From NCBI GenBank assembly GCA_013398295.1, contig VZSF01000111.1, positions 186,001 to 250,000 of the forward strand: a stretch of 64,000 nt of DNA, in the 5' to 3' direction. Within the stretch, counting starts at the first letter, position 1, and each line of letters begins with the position of its first letter. Shown in pieces: positions 13,601 to 28,600 of the stretch. The notes beneath the pieces were generated by a model, which made no database searches, had not been told where the DNA came from, and was given only the letters and a program-made list of their open reading frames with translations. The DNA is from Chionis minor (taxonomy: Eukaryota > Chordata > Aves > Charadriiformes > Chionididae). The translations under genes were made by a program, and so were the position numbers.

Positions 13601-16600
13601 TCCTACTGCAAGACGAAAATGGGACTGAGATGTGAAAGGCAAGAATAGGATTTCTTATACTTTCATGGCCAGGAACAAAAAGAAAGACGGGAAACAGGTC
13701 TTTGTACCATTTATTACATACTCCGTTTTGTGACAGATTGTAATGTGTGTCCTTCATTTTGTTCACAGAACATCGAATACTAAACTTACTTTACACTTGG
13801 ATATCTTTTTGTCCACAATGAAAGCCTTATCAATGCTCAGCACAGCAACATCATTCATACCTTTGGGTATTCCTCTGCCATTTTTCTTATTACATCCAAA
13901 TATCCTTGCATTCTGCTGCCAAGGTGAATTTATTCATCCAAGATTGTCAGTTTTAGACTGAGAGATTTATCTGCCTGCCTGGTGTTCTAATATTGAAATT
14001 GCCCTAAAAGGAGCGAGATCTAAAGTTGAGAGGGCGCACGCCTATATTTGGCATTTCACAGCCTCTTTGATCTTTTCCTCCAAACACAAGCTCAGGCCCA
14101 TGTCTTACGGCGGAGCCCTCTGATCCTTCTCCTTTTGCCAGGCGCCACAGCAAAGCCATTCAGCCACCCTCCTCAGTTCCTCAAGAGCAACTCTCACGTA
14201 AACTTTTCAAGAATCTAAACCGGAAACTTGCTCATGGGGCGTGACTTCACGGGCATTAATCCCATCAACTCACTTCCATTCGCATTAACGTAACGATCTT
14301 CATATTCGGTCAGTAACTACAGAAGACGGCAGCAGGGGCAGCTGCCACCACCACTAGCTGAAGTTCCCCTTAGATCTAATTCTTTTTCTTCTTTAGGATG
14401 ATCTGCCGCTGCCAGATAGCTTTCCCCTTCTGCAGTGAGAATTTCTCGGAGATAATGATTATCAGCTTCCCAGATTCTTGACCTTTTGCTCTTCACCTGC
14501 TGGAAGTCTCTCTTCCATTGTTCATCTCCTTTAGTTTTAATTACATTCCTTCCCAGACCATTTTCTGTTCTGGTCTATGTAGGACACTTCACTTTGCAGT
14601 GATAACTTCCTGGTAAGCCTTGTCGCAGATGGAAATGCCCTACTTTCTTTATTTCTGACTTGTTTCTCATGTGCATTGTGTCTCAGATTGCAGCACATTC
14701 AGCTCAACCCTGACTTGCAGAGTATTATTAATGTTTTAGAGCGGAAGTTACTTCAACGTAGAATAGGGAGCTGTAGAAATTAAGTGTACAGTAAAGGTTG
14801 CTGCTAAAGCCAATTGCGAAGTTATGACTGATAGTGTTTTTCTACAGACCTCTGCAGCACACTCCTTAACAAAAGAAATTCTGTAATTTTTTTTATTTGC
14901 TATTGTAAACATGTCAGGTTGAAGAGCAAGGCACACCGGTTCCTGCACATTCCAGATAACAAGACGTGCAGTGCAAATGTGTATTATGTATTTAAAGACT
15001 GGTTACAGATTAGACTATTAGTTGGGATACTGTCATAGAGAAATGAGGCATGAATGCGTTTCGTAATATAGACATGTATAATTTTGACAGTAAAATGAAA
15101 AGTACCATTACATTCTCACTCAACACACATCAGGCATTTCCTCTATGCATCTCAGAATACCAAGAGTGGCTAAAAAATTTATGGAGCATTACTCTACTTG
15201 TTTCAAACTCCTCGTCGGAAACCGTATCTACCCAGGTGCTGCTTCTGGGCAGGTGGGAACAGAAGGTTCAAAGTTGACTTTGAGAAGCGCAGCGTGCTGT
15301 TGGTTTAGGCCTGTGCTCACTATGTTGACACATACTGAAAAACCTGTCCTAACCTGGCAATGAAATGTCTCCTCTGGCTTGTTGAGGCCATTAAGGCCTG
15401 ATTTACACAGAGGATCGTTGCCTTTAACATTACAGAGTGTCGCTTTGCAAACTCGTTCTTTCCCTCGTATCCAGCCTCCGGTGGCACACTGCAAGTGTAG
15501 TCCCTCCCAAACGGCAAATTCACAGTTGGAAAGCTCCAGTAGAGAGCAGCCACCTTGACAGGGCATCGCTGCATTGCTAAACCAGTAACAAAACAGCTAC
15601 CTTGCTGATCAAAAGGATCATATAGTTTATATACCATGACTTTTATTATCATTTTGTCACCCATACGGAGCCCTCCTGTCCCCCGCTGGTTTAAAACAGG
15701 GCACGGCAACTGACTGGGAGCTCTAGTTCTGACCGTCTTTAGCCATTAGGTGGGTTGTTGAAAGAGAGGAAAAGACTCTCAACTTCAACATCATGAAATT
15801 TGTTAACTTCTTCCCTTTACTCCATGTCTGAGTTGCCTTCCTCATTTTGATACACATTTTTGCTTTTTAGTTGTTTGAAGAATGACTGCTAAGAACAAAA
15901 AAAGTGAAAATAATCTACAGATGAATGGATAGACAATTTCTCCCATTTTTTTGGCATGTCTTCTTCAGTCTCATTGAAATACACACTTCAGTGGATCCAT
16001 AACTACTCATTTACAACCTACCTTTTTAAAAATAAAATTAGTTGAAATACCTCACGCATACTCCTTTATTTCCACGCAGCGTATCTGATGTCTTAAAAGG
16101 TTTAGCATCTTGCTTGTGAGTTCACAGTAAAATATATCAAGAAACCCAAAACATTAAGCTATAACTTTTTTGAGATATAACAGATTTTTTTAAAAAGTGG
16201 AGCCATAAACAATAAGGCAGCTGTATGTCTTGCTAATATTGTTTTGCTTAACAAGAAGGAAGCAAATGTGTCATAAATGACAATTTGATGTATGTTAGTA
16301 AGCTTGTAAATTATGACAAGTGGACTGGTGTTTGGGTTTTGGCTGGCATTTTTTTTTAAACTTGACTATTGTCTGAGAAGGGTAGCATTTTTCCTCTGTT
16401 CTTATCTGGATTATTGTTGAGCATAAGAAAATTCAATATAATTTCCAGTCTTACAGAATTTTAAATATATGAATAAAAAAAAGCTTCCTTCCCTTCTTTC
16501 CCCTTTCTTTCCCCTGCTCTGCTCCTTCTCCATTTCCCTCTCTCCTTTTTTCCTTTTCCTTTTCTGCCATGCCTAGCTCAGAGAAAATACTGGATAAACA

Positions 16601-19600
16601 GGAATTGCAGAAAATAGGTCCAGGAATGATTCCAGGAAGGACCTCAAGTAAACTGCAGCCCAAAGTCCAATTCTGGAGAGGAATTTATCTGTCTGCCTAC
16701 TTGGATTTTTAATGGAATTTTGGCAGAAAATGAAAACTCACAAAACCACAAAGGCTGGAAGGGCATTAAAGGCAAATTCCTCTGTCCTGCTCAACCAAGT
16801 GTTGATAACTCAAATTCTAGCAGCTGGTCCACTTTTCCTGTCCCTTTATCTGATGGCTGCCTTCCATGGGGATAAGGGTCTTCATCCTGCTTTCATCTGT
16901 GAAAATCTTATACAACTGTTTGCACAACTGGTTAAATAATTCACGTAATGCTCTTTTATCTTAGCAATAGGGTCAGGATGAATTTTTCAGCCCAGGTTTA
17001 ATGAAGAAATTTCCTCAGCGTGAACGTGATTGACAATTTCTCACCTTCTTTTACAACTGCAGCTTTTGAGGCTTTTTTGTCTGTGTGTCTTATTTTGTCA
17101 TAACGTTAAAAGGGCAGTTTTCAGTCTTTTTTTGTAAGCTGGCATTCAGCACACTAGACATGGGAACGGTTCACCTAAATAGGCCACGCTTGACAGCCAT
17201 AACTCATCTGCAAAACAACAGAAATCACTGCAGAAAACGTGTCTGCTGGAAAGGCAGCTCCAAGAGACGAACCAGCCCCTTCCCTCGCGATAGCTCGCTC
17301 GCTTCCGTACGGAGAAGTTCTTGACGCTCGTTTTCCACTTCATCGCACAACCAGTTCAGTGCTGGTGCTGCAGTAGGGCTGGCCGACCGCCTTCACGGCC
17401 TCAGCCAAAACGACCTCCGGAGACGGGTATTTAGGGGGAGCGGTGCCTTGCAGGGAGAGCACCAATACATGACTTCATTGTGCTGGGCCACTGCTTTACT
17501 TCTTCTGGCCAGACAACCACCAAATTTTTCACCATTGCTGTACGGCGTTGCAGTCCTCCCACACCGTGCCGCTTGCTGCGATAAGCACCTGCCATGTATA
17601 TTCTCATACGGATTCACAAACCCAGGAATTCTTTCCTAACTCGCATTTCTGACATCCACCTTACAACGCACAAGAACCTGCACAAATAAACTGCGTTACT
17701 GGTGACGGTGCACTCTGACGAGCAGGAAGGACAATTCCGGTGTACGCGCAAGGGGCACCAGGAGCAGCGGGATGGATGTGGTGCGGCTGCAGCGAGGGGT
17801 TGGCTGGGGATGGGACAGGTTCCCGGGGCTGGGAACGCACCTCAGGAACATGTACCCTTTTGAACTGAGTGAAGCCGATGCAAACCAATCGAACGGGGCT
17901 TCTCCTTATGAAGATGAGCCTAAATTACAGCAGCCAGGCTTTTATCTACAAGACCTCAACGCTCATCCCCTGCTTTTCAACGTGCCTTTAATGGGAATTC
18001 ACTGCCCCCTCGCCCCATGGGGTCCGCAGGGGCCAAACTCTGGATGTTTGCCGGGGTGTGCTGGGCCAGGTCCTGCCCCGCAGCAGCTTCCCGGTCTTTA
18101 ATTTCAGGGCTCCCTGCGGCTGCTGGTTTGTTTCTCTGTCACTTCCCCCCCACCTTCTTAGCTCATCTATTACCGTACAAATAAACTGTGTGCCTTGTCG
18201 ATATAAATACCGGACTATGGCCTTTCAAATCAAAGAAATGCTGCTGTATATATACTTTGTATGACAGATTGTCCCTTGCTGTAAGGTCTGCTTACACTCT
18301 CCGAGATGAGTGCACAGGCCTGGAGTGAAACAAGGACAGAAGGGTGGTCTGTTTGGTCAGACATTTTGTTCACAGAATAAGCTGTCAAGTTGCTTCTTTC
18401 CTCTTAATTTTTCTTTTTTTTTCCCTTCCTTTTTTCCATTTTAAAAGGTAAAAACTCCACGAGGGTGTTTTTACACGGTCACAAAAAGTTGGTATAATAG
18501 GTTAATTTGAAAAGCAAATTGAGCAAAAGGAAAGCAAAATTATAGGGTTGTATTTTTTTGTTTCAGGACAGTGGAATACCAAGATGGTAAACAACTACTG
18601 CTCAAGTTCTATGGTTAATGCAGGATAACATCCTTATTCCTCCGGAGCACAAGTCCCTCCCAAGCAAGGCAGGCTTCAGAAGTGGCTGGCTCTCCCCTCT
18701 TTGCAGGGAACGAGCAGGACTCTCAACTGCATGTGCCTTGTAGGCTCCCCGGAGCACTGATCAGTCTGGCCCCACCAGGGACAACAAGGAGGGCAAAATC
18801 TCTTGATGAGGCTTGAAAATGAGGGCAGTGTGGTTGAATACAGCGTGACGGAAAATAGGGAGCTGCCTTTTCACGTGCAGTCCGGAGCTGCCCTTCCACC
18901 CTCACCACACCAGGTCCCCCGTGAAGCCAGGGTAAAGGAGAGGCAGCTAGCGTGGCTACGGCCTCCCCGACTTCTGTTTGATAGAGAAAATCAACACGGG
19001 ACAAGAATATTAACATGCCAATAACTCAACAAATGGTATTATTAAGTCCCTGATAAAGCCAGAAGTGAAATGGATACCATCAGCAGCCTTTGCGGAGCTG
19101 ACTGGATTGACAATGCAGGACATTTATGTCATTACAGAAGCAATACTGGTTTTTTGCTGAACTATCCTTACTTCTAAGTGCTTTCCAAAACCACAGAGAC
19201 CTCACATGCCAATTTTCTTGACAGAAATCAAAGCGTACTCCTACAAGCATTCTCATACATGTAAGAAGCAATAATGTTGATACGTGTCTCCAGCGTTGCT
19301 ATTTTGATATTATTACTGCTATTTCGATATTACCTATTCAGTGGTTTCTCAGTTCTGCTTTTATTGCTTAGCCTGGTTCTAAGGACAGGGAACAGTAAAC
19401 ATTCAAGACTGAAGAAACGGGTAAATGTCTATCGGACGAGAAATACTACTGATACCAGAGCCATTAGTTCTCTGCAAAATTTCACATTGGGATGTAATGG
19501 TATCAGTGGATTATTTTTAACATGGCTGCTTTGGTACTAAGCAGGACGAGTGTGAAACAGCAAGCTTGTGTGCTCCACTGTCAGCACAAGTCTTACAAGA

Positions 19601-22600
19601 CTAAAGTGTCTAACAGCACGTTGTATTATAATTATTAAAATTGAGTTACGGTTCCAGTTTAGAAAATTGTGAGATCATAACCTCTATTCTCAGAAAAAGG
19701 ATGTTGAGAAAATCTAAAACATGTATATCACGATTCATCTAAAGAGGAAACATGGTAAGCACGGCCAGCAAGCACAACTGTCACTAAGCTCCTTAGCTCC
19801 TTTCAGAAATTGCATGTTAATGAAACACAGTTACATACTTGTGTAGTACTGATGTATCTGAGGGAAGGTTTTGAAAACCGCCATTCTTCAGCTTGTGGCC
19901 CTGCCTAAATGGAACGTGCCAGCCCGATATCTTCCCGGCAGGTTCTCTTTGGGCAGGGGCAACGCTTTGCTTGTTTGGATAGAGGGAAGTGTTTTAATCG
20001 CCTCCCTCCCAGGGCGTACATGAAATGGCGAGAGCATTGTGCCTACTGGGGTTTCAATTTGTGCCGTGTTGCGAGGAGGAGAAGCACCAAATCTTGACTA
20101 ACAGGGAACCAGCTAGTCGCTGAAATGCGCTTTAAGAGAGGAATGTATGTATGGCGTGCTGGATTGAGACAGGCAACGTGGATAAAGAGGCACTTAGGAA
20201 AGGACTGGATATCTCAGAAATATTCCCAAAAGGACAGGTCAGAGATGGTTAAGAATGAAGAGAATGTGTCTTTTGTTGTCTGAGTAAATATAATATGGGA
20301 AGATTAAAGACACTGCACTTGTAAATCATGGTTTGCAATCAAGGGCTCATGTGATGCCACAAAACTCAATGCAAGAATATGAAAATCGGCCGAACAAAAC
20401 TGTTTTAATGAGTATGGTTAATTACTTGATAGCTGCTACATTTTAGACTGGTGAAGCAAGAAGCAGCAGTAAAGGCAGAGGCTATAGGTTGTTGATGGTT
20501 AAAGGATAAAAATACCTAAAAAGCAGTATGATACCAAGGACATTCAGAGAATGCTGTTTAGAGGTGATAAAAAATCCAGATTACAATTTTGTACAAAGTT
20601 CTGGTATTTGTAAGAAAACAAAGTAGAACGAAAGCCCCAAAATTGCAAGAAGGAAGAAGACTAGGCAATTTCAGATACTCACATTACCAAAACATAAATG
20701 TGACAGAAAAATGAACACAACTAGAAACACAACTGTTACAGGAAAATAAAACCCCACAAAAGTCACAGGAAATGGTATAGCAATATTAATTATGAAAACT
20801 GAATTGTGAACATCCTAATGTACAGTAGAAGTGCAAGTGAATTGACACTACTATCGGGGGATAATTTTTATCTGTTCAACATTAAATACTTGCTTTTATC
20901 TACATGAAATCTTTCAGTAGAACTTCTATAGACTTTTTGCAAGCCAAATCTCAGTATTTCCAAGCCAGACTCCCCAAGCAATGCATTAAGATGAAGCAAG
21001 AGGAAAACTGCAAAATATCATCTGTTCTCTGTTGCCGAATGCCGACAGTTACAGATGATGCGGCTGGTACATGGGGGAACTAAACATGCCCGAGCCAGAG
21101 GCAGTATCTTGCTCTGCATCACACAGAGGTAAGGAAACACAGCACTGAACGCATTGTTAATAAAAGCGTGATATGCAAAGGGTGAGACTCTGCAGCACGC
21201 AGTGAAAACAGGTTATTACCTGCGAGTGTCTCTAGTCTATAAAATTACGGTAAGGATTTCACATTCTGCGTGCTTTCACCACCTTTCCAGAACGGCTGGA
21301 AAGCTCGTTAATTTAACTGTGGGAGCAAAGTAAACTTGCAAGGGCTCTGCTTGCTAATGTCACTCTCTTTGATTTCTGTTGCATTCCCTTGGAGACAAGA
21401 ATTGAGCGGGAGAGGGAGGAAGGAAAGGAGAAGACAAATGAGCTCAGGGCATGAAGTGCCGCGGGAAACATTGGATGGACTGTCAAGAGATACAAGAGGG
21501 GATTGAGAAGAAATGCACCGCGGGGAAAGGAAAAGGCAGGGAAGCCAAACACGCTTTAGAGAAATGATGGGAGACAGGGGAAGGAGCGAGATACAAGGTA
21601 AGGAAGTGAGGGAACATAGTAGGAGGGCAAGGTCTGGAGAGCAAAAAAAAGAGACACGGAGGAAAGGCAGTGAATTTGCAGGAAGGAGGAGGAGACCTCT
21701 TAGTGTGGGTCAGGTCTCTGCCTGCTGATATTGCTCCTAAAAGGAGAGGAAGGCAAGAGCAGAGAAGGCAGGAAAGGGATAAGAAACAGTGGCTATTGGA
21801 ATTGCTTCATGGCTAAGGGAGGAAAGCTGTCAGAGTTTACGCAGAGGGGCTAGAGGATGCCAAAGGAGAGCACATGCAGCCTGTACTTCCAGGGGAGCTG
21901 GGAGATGAAGGAAAGGTTCTGGCCTCTACCAGCTCCTGGGGCAACTGGAGGAGCACAAAGCAGCCAGAGGCAGGGCTGCAGGCCAACGACTTCCCCCTAA
22001 CATCCCAGCTGAAGTTACACTACGTAGTCGTGGAGCGAGCTGAACGAGAGCAGCGCGGTGCGTGCTCAGCTCCCAGCAACTCCCAGGCAGCGACTCGGGA
22101 TAGCGGGATGATTCAGAAGAAGCGGGGCTGAACAAGACGTCTGGGACCTGCTCGGAGCGCTGCCGTACGCTTCTGGGTCAGATTACGTGTCATCAGGAAT
22201 AGCAGCTTTCACTGTGCAATACTTTGCCCTCTTGAGCATCGTCAAACTTTCAATTAATAGTGAGCTTTTTACCCATTCTCAGCTCATGTGAAGGCTGGCT
22301 GGCAACTGCTGGCATGCCAGGGCTTTGGGGGAGACCTGGGGTTGGAGGCTGGGGGCGGGTCTGGCCTCCTGCACGACCAAGCCATTGCACAGGGGCACGT
22401 CAAGGCTCTTCAGGAGTTCAATTCCGATACTTCAACAGCTCGGGTCCAGAGGAAACACTCCTTCCGTGCACCTGGCTTAGATCTCTGCACGTGAAAGGAG
22501 AATGGAAACTGCTGCCCCAAAATAATGTCATACAGAGCCTAGCTAGGAAGTGTCACTTCCAAAGTGCTAATATGCATATAAACGGTTCAACTTTTAAGAT

Positions 22601-25600
22601 GTACCTGTTTAAATGTTCCTATTATGCATACATAATATGCAGTTGTAGTTAATAGTTTCCAGATCAGCTATCTCACAATTTTATAACAACAGAATTTGTT
22701 AGGCTGATTACTCTCATACCTTGTTTAATAATGTAATTTCATTATAAAACCTAATCCGGAGGACTTTTAGCTTCATATGGTTCCATTGGTTTTTTAGTCT
22801 GTGTGTATTTTCAATCCTTCTTGTGAATGCTCTGTTAATATCTTTTTTTATTCAGTCTTTAGTCCTTCAATAACAGATAACAGTCACTACCGGTTTTAGT
22901 AACAGTACTTTACAGAAGTGTATGTTCTTGAAATAGAAAATGTCAATTTTGATCAGCAGACTATAACCCTTAACAAAATAGGAATTTGGAAATCTATTTT
23001 GCCATAGATATGAAAAAGTCAAAGTCTGTAAACAAACACAGAAAAGAGATTATATAATATTCTAAATAATTCAAGTTAGTACTTAAAATTTTCACTGTAA
23101 AAAAACACAAAGAGTGTAAAAGATATTTCCTGTACAGCAGTCCTTCCCTTCTTCAGGCAAAGTGGAGACTAAACAAAGTAAGCTCTAGATTAATTAGAGT
23201 CCAGACTAAATGAAATAAAAAAGTAAACTTCTTTTGGATCTGATATTAGTGTGATTTAGACTGTGGAAAAAAGCCATGAAAAGAAACAAGTCCAAATGCT
23301 TTAATATGTGCCAGAGCAGTGATTGCCAATTTTTGGGATGCAATGTTTTTTCAAAGATTTCCTCTTTTCACTGAAAAGTTGTTCTAAAAAAGGAGAAAAA
23401 TTATTAAATCTTTTTCATAAATCTGCTCTCAAATCACTGAGAACTCGACTGAAATGATCCAAGTCCTTTGGATCCACGCTCCAGTTGTACAAACAGATTT
23501 GCACAAGAGAATTGTCAACGAAGCTATTACTGAATTGGCTCCAAAGACAGATCTTGTTATTACGAAAACCGCAATATTTTTACTCCAATGTAACTTCTGC
23601 CATTTAAACAGATGTGTGACAACCAAAGGGTGAAACAACCCGGCCAAACTCAGAGCTAGTTGAAAAATGACATTTCTAGTCCATTAGAAATTCTAACAGC
23701 TGAAAAGTTATAACTTGGAGCGGGAAGCAAGTCTAATTCACCATGGAATATAAATTCTATCCCCTTCCCAAAATGTTTTGAGACTCTGAATAATACAATC
23801 GAGTAAATAAAATACCTAAATAAACTCTGACATAAACTGCGCCCAGCCATGAAACTGAAATATTTTGCTATTACTGAAATAGAACAAGAAATTCAGAACA
23901 ATTTCTTCTCCTGATTTCTTATTCCTCGCCTGACGTTTGAGGGAAACCTTTCTGTTTTAACAAGACCTCATTTTTTTCAAGAGAAAGCTCTCCAGCTGAA
24001 ACTTTTTCAGCCCGTGCCGCCTGAAAGCCGGGAGAGCGATCCGCACCCGCGCACCCCGTCACCCCCAACAAGCCCTTCTGCGACACACACGGTTCCCGTC
24101 TGTTTGGCAAGCCCCTGGCAGCCCGGCCTGCTCAGGGTTAATGTTACGGATCATCAGCACTGAAAAGGAGAGTCACAATTATGTTTGCTGATCCCGGAAT
24201 AAAAAAATGGCAAAATAGTTGTGTTTATAGCTACTCTTTCTTCAAAAGCGAAAAATACAGAGACAAATTTGGTGTGTGGGGATTTCATGTTAAAAAAGAA
24301 GTAAGCGGCTATGATGCCTGATGGATGTTTTTAAGAATGCTGTTTTGGCAAGAAAAATAACACAGTGCTTTTTTCCCCACTTATTCCCTGTAGCTGTACA
24401 TAATCAGTGTAATTTTTTTTATTTTTGGTATTAACTTGTAGGGAGCATCACAGAAAACATGACTGGAAGGGACCTAGAGAGGTCTTGTGGTCCAACCCCT
24501 ACCCCAAGGCAGGATCCGCTCTTCCTGCGCTGGTCCTGAAAGATGTCTGATCTGCTCCTGAAGACAGTCTGTGAAGGGCACGCGGTCACCAGCCTGCTCT
24601 GTCTGCTCCAGGGCTCCAAAATCTTCACCGTGAAGTTTTTCCAAATGTCTAATCTGAATCTTCCTTGTTGCAATTAAACAGATTACTGCTTCGCCATGGC
24701 TACGGGGAGGAGATTAATATCTTTGCTTCCGCAGAAGCCTCGTACGCTCGTAGATTCAGGGTGAGTGAAATTGCCTAGATTTCTCCGTAATTGCTTCATC
24801 TTGGGAATTCTAACGAGACGTTGGTCGGAGGTAACTGTTTAGGAAGTGCATAAACAGCAGCTTGGAAATAATATTCATACTTAGTGAGGGGAACAGCCTG
24901 CCCTCTGGGTCTCCGTAAACCAGCTGGACATAACCTAACTCGGACCAGGAGTCTGCATGACGGCAGCTCAGGTGTGCAAGATGGCTATTTCCAGACTCGG
25001 TAAATAACAACGTCCCGCACGACACACAGTACCCTAAATTCTCCCTATGAGGAAAAATACAGACCTACCAACCACTTCGTCGTGAATATAATACCCACTT
25101 TTTTGTGATCACGCAGACGCCATTAAGATGCATTCAGGAGCCATCAGCCACTTCGGCAGCGCACCGCAGTAGGCTACACAAAACCTACAGGCAACATGGT
25201 GAGAAATTACTGCCCTGATTAAAACTCTAGGCCCTCAATTAGCCGGTATGAATGCCAGCGTGATTTGAAGTGCCTGCTGTACCCAGCAGATGCCTTAATT
25301 TCAGTAAGGGACTTCACTATCCCCCGAATTGTCTGCCTTGCCCAACTCGCCTGCTGGAAACAAGCGGCTGTGTGTGTGACAGTTAAACACTGAATTTAGT
25401 CTCCACGGAAGCGGATGACTGTTCCCAGCCCATCTGAAGCTGTGCTCTGGCCTCTCGGCACGCAGGACCGGGCTAACTCGGGAGAAGGAGAACACGTGCC
25501 CTCTCGACTGAACAGTCTCTCATTCCTCTGTGTATCCTCGCTGTGCTTCTGTGTCCTCTTGGCAGGACCTAAAAAGCCACGCAGCAGATGCACCAAGGCA

Positions 25601-28600
25601 CAACTAAATATTACAGACGTGCGCTAATGCTTTGGGAACGTGCCCGCTACCGAAGCCCTGCCAATTTACAGATTATTGTAAGGATACCTTAAAACTGGCA
25701 GCAGCGCCATTCCACCTGCTGTCTTTGTTTGGGATCAGCATTTCCAGGCCTGTCTCCACTTCAGGACACAATGTGCAGCGAAGCAGCACCTGCTGCTCTC
25801 GCCTCTCCGCCGGGCGTATGTAAAGGCTGGCGAGTAGATACAGGTGCTCGGAGTCCTCCGCACACTGCCTCCGCCAAACGCGTGCTGACAGAAACGGGAA
25901 GTTATCTCAGAACACAGATGTTTGGCTTTGCTGCCACTGCCTGACACCGGCACTTTATTTTCTTTATCATGTCTGTTGAATTGAAAGCTTTTTTTTGGGC
26001 CCTGACCTTGGCAGCAGTTGCTACTGCATTTCATCATAAAGATAGCAGGAAAGAAGAGGGGAAGTAAAAAAGAAAAAGAAAAAGAAAGAGGGACTTACTG
26101 GATTTTCATGATGCCCTTTGTAATCCTGAATACTTCAGCTGAGGGGCCTCTAACACTTTTACTTATCATACTATCTCCACGTCTTCCACTCCTTCATAGA
26201 CACATTTTTGCCCAACCTCAGTATGTCTTTCATGTGATTTAAAAATACACATATTTTGCCAGTTGACAGAGATGACTGCAAAAACATCTGTTAATTCTAC
26301 ATCGACCTTTTTTGAAATAAGCTGTGTTTAAAGCTGTATTTTTGTTATGTTTCGTTTGGTGTATCGGTTTGTAGTTCAGCTCATTTGGGGATGAAGTTGC
26401 CTATAAAACCCGTCCATGATCTCTCGGGTTCTACTGCTTTATGTCTAAATTGTCATGACCTTCCTTAGTCAATATAATTGAGGATTCTGTAAAACCATTT
26501 GCTAATCTGGCGGTTATGAACAGGCATTGATAACTTAATGACTGCAACACAGGGTAAGGCAATTCCCTGAAAAGATTTTTTCTGAGGCTGGAAAAATTAC
26601 AAGTCCTACTGTTCCACTAATACCTCTGGCTCTTGTGCTCACACCTCTATAGCACACGTTGCTGGTGGTCTCCGTGTTTTCAGTTTATTCCTACCGGAAT
26701 GACATTTCCCCCCACAGCCTACATTTTTTTTTCTCAGCTTCTTCTGCCCGGGTCCACCTGTGTGGAAGCCTGTCCTGTCATCCAGGAGATCCGCCCTGCG
26801 TATTTGCCAGTCAGTGAAACACAACCTTTTACAACTCCAAAAGAAATACCCACCTGGCCTTTTTTTGGGGTAGGGGGGGTAAAATACTATGCAGACATGC
26901 TTTTACTTAGAAAAAAAGAAAGAAAAAAATATTGAGCGGTGAAGACAAATTTCTTGTCAGTATTTGCTGCAGAACACTGTCAATCTAATGAGCAAATGGA
27001 ATGAAAATCTAGTTTTTGATGCAAATCTACAAAAATCCTGGTTGTCTAAGTTACAGCTTTCTTGACAAGAGTGAAATGTTGTCTCATTATTATTTCAGTA
27101 TATAAAACTGAAATTCAAAGTAACGACTTTAAAATTACTCAGACCCAACATTTAGAAGAAGTCAGACAGAGGAAGACAGCACGGGAAACGAAAAGTATCT
27201 TTCTCTGCTTTTTGTTATCAAGGGTCATCTTTACAGTTACGCCGTCAGTCTCCGGAAATACTCCAAATGGTACTGTACAACTCGATACACCTATGAGGCA
27301 GCTGACGTGATGGCATGTACTTACTCAAAAAACGTGGTCCACCCCGTCTCATCGCTTTTGGTTGCCAGAAGTCCGCTGTTGCCATGGTAGGTGAACAGGA
27401 CAAGCTCCTGCCCTTGCGCAGTCATGCTTTTCAAACAGCCGTTAGTGCCTATGGTCAACCAGATGACCTGGTTATCAGGAGAGACCACTCTTACTGGCAT
27501 CCGGTTGGGATCCCGCCTGATACGCAGAGTGTTCCCATTGCTATCCGTTACCGCAGTAATATCGTTATCATTACTGTAGCTAAAATTGTACAGGTAGTCT
27601 CCAGTGACTAAACTCACCGTGTACTGGTGAGTACCATTGACATCAAAGATATAAAGCTCTTGGTCAGTTGGAGAAGCAACTTCATAAAAGTTCATTGAAT
27701 TCAGTAAGGGTTTATTCTTCGACACAGCCCGTATCCTAATATTTCCCAGATCGGCAATATACAGGGTGCCATCCGGAGACACGGCTAAGGAGGAAGGGGC
27801 GTTGAGTTTGGCATCTTTAGCATAGCCATCTCCGCTTTGGTAACAGTCACAGTTGACATCATTTTTGCAGTCGCACTCTGACGGTATTCCAGCAACCAAG
27901 GAGATCTCTCCATCAGTTGTCACCTGCCTTATCCTGTTGATCTTTTTTTCATCAGTCTCTGTGATGTAGAGCACCCCGCTGTAGGACACGGCAATGGCCG
28001 TTGCCGACTCGAGCGTGGTCTGCACGGCGTGCTTTCCCACCGTGTACTCCACTCCCGGAACCTGGCAGTGCATGGGCCGCCCCGCCGCAATGCGCACCTG
28101 GCGGTTTTCCGTGATCTGCAAAACCACGTTGTTATCCAAAACGTAAATGGAGTTATCCATTGGGTTGATAGCCAAATCTGTAGGCCACTCCAGACGAACC
28201 TTAACAAACGGAGCAGATTAAATGAATTAATTCACCTTCAGTTTTAGACACTGCTGTAAGGATATTTCCCGTCTGCTGCAACCAGTATTGTATGAAAATA
28301 CGTGCAGCAAACTGAAGCTTTTCAGGGAGGCAAGGGGAAATATGTTCTGACATCTTTTTTACGGAAAAAAAGCTGGCTGCACTGGAACTATCATACAGGT
28401 GGAATTTCCCCTCCAATAAATGCTATCCTTTTCTGTATCACAAATGCATAAATAGAGACAGGTACCAAAGTGTAAATACGTACTTGAAGGACAGGATCAT
28501 CTTTTATTCTTGTAATAGCGAAAATAACTTACTACCTTCTAGACTATGAAACACCGTACCGAACTCCATTTGTAAACGTACCGCTAGTGCTGTCCCTTCT

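Larger units (their letters stand above)
11198..27324 (-). other. TENM2: TENM2 intron (16.1 kb), the longest complete one
   Basis: Separates the large NHL/YD exon from the next YD exon. It contains a pyrimidine-rich stretch (16484-16566), a purine-rich stretch (about 21391-21790), a CR1 3' fragment (about 24441-24675), an A/G-rich stretch (26038-26092) and an unexplained cysteine-containing open frame at 15320-15709. No exon-like segment matching teneurin was found. Confidence 0.88.
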
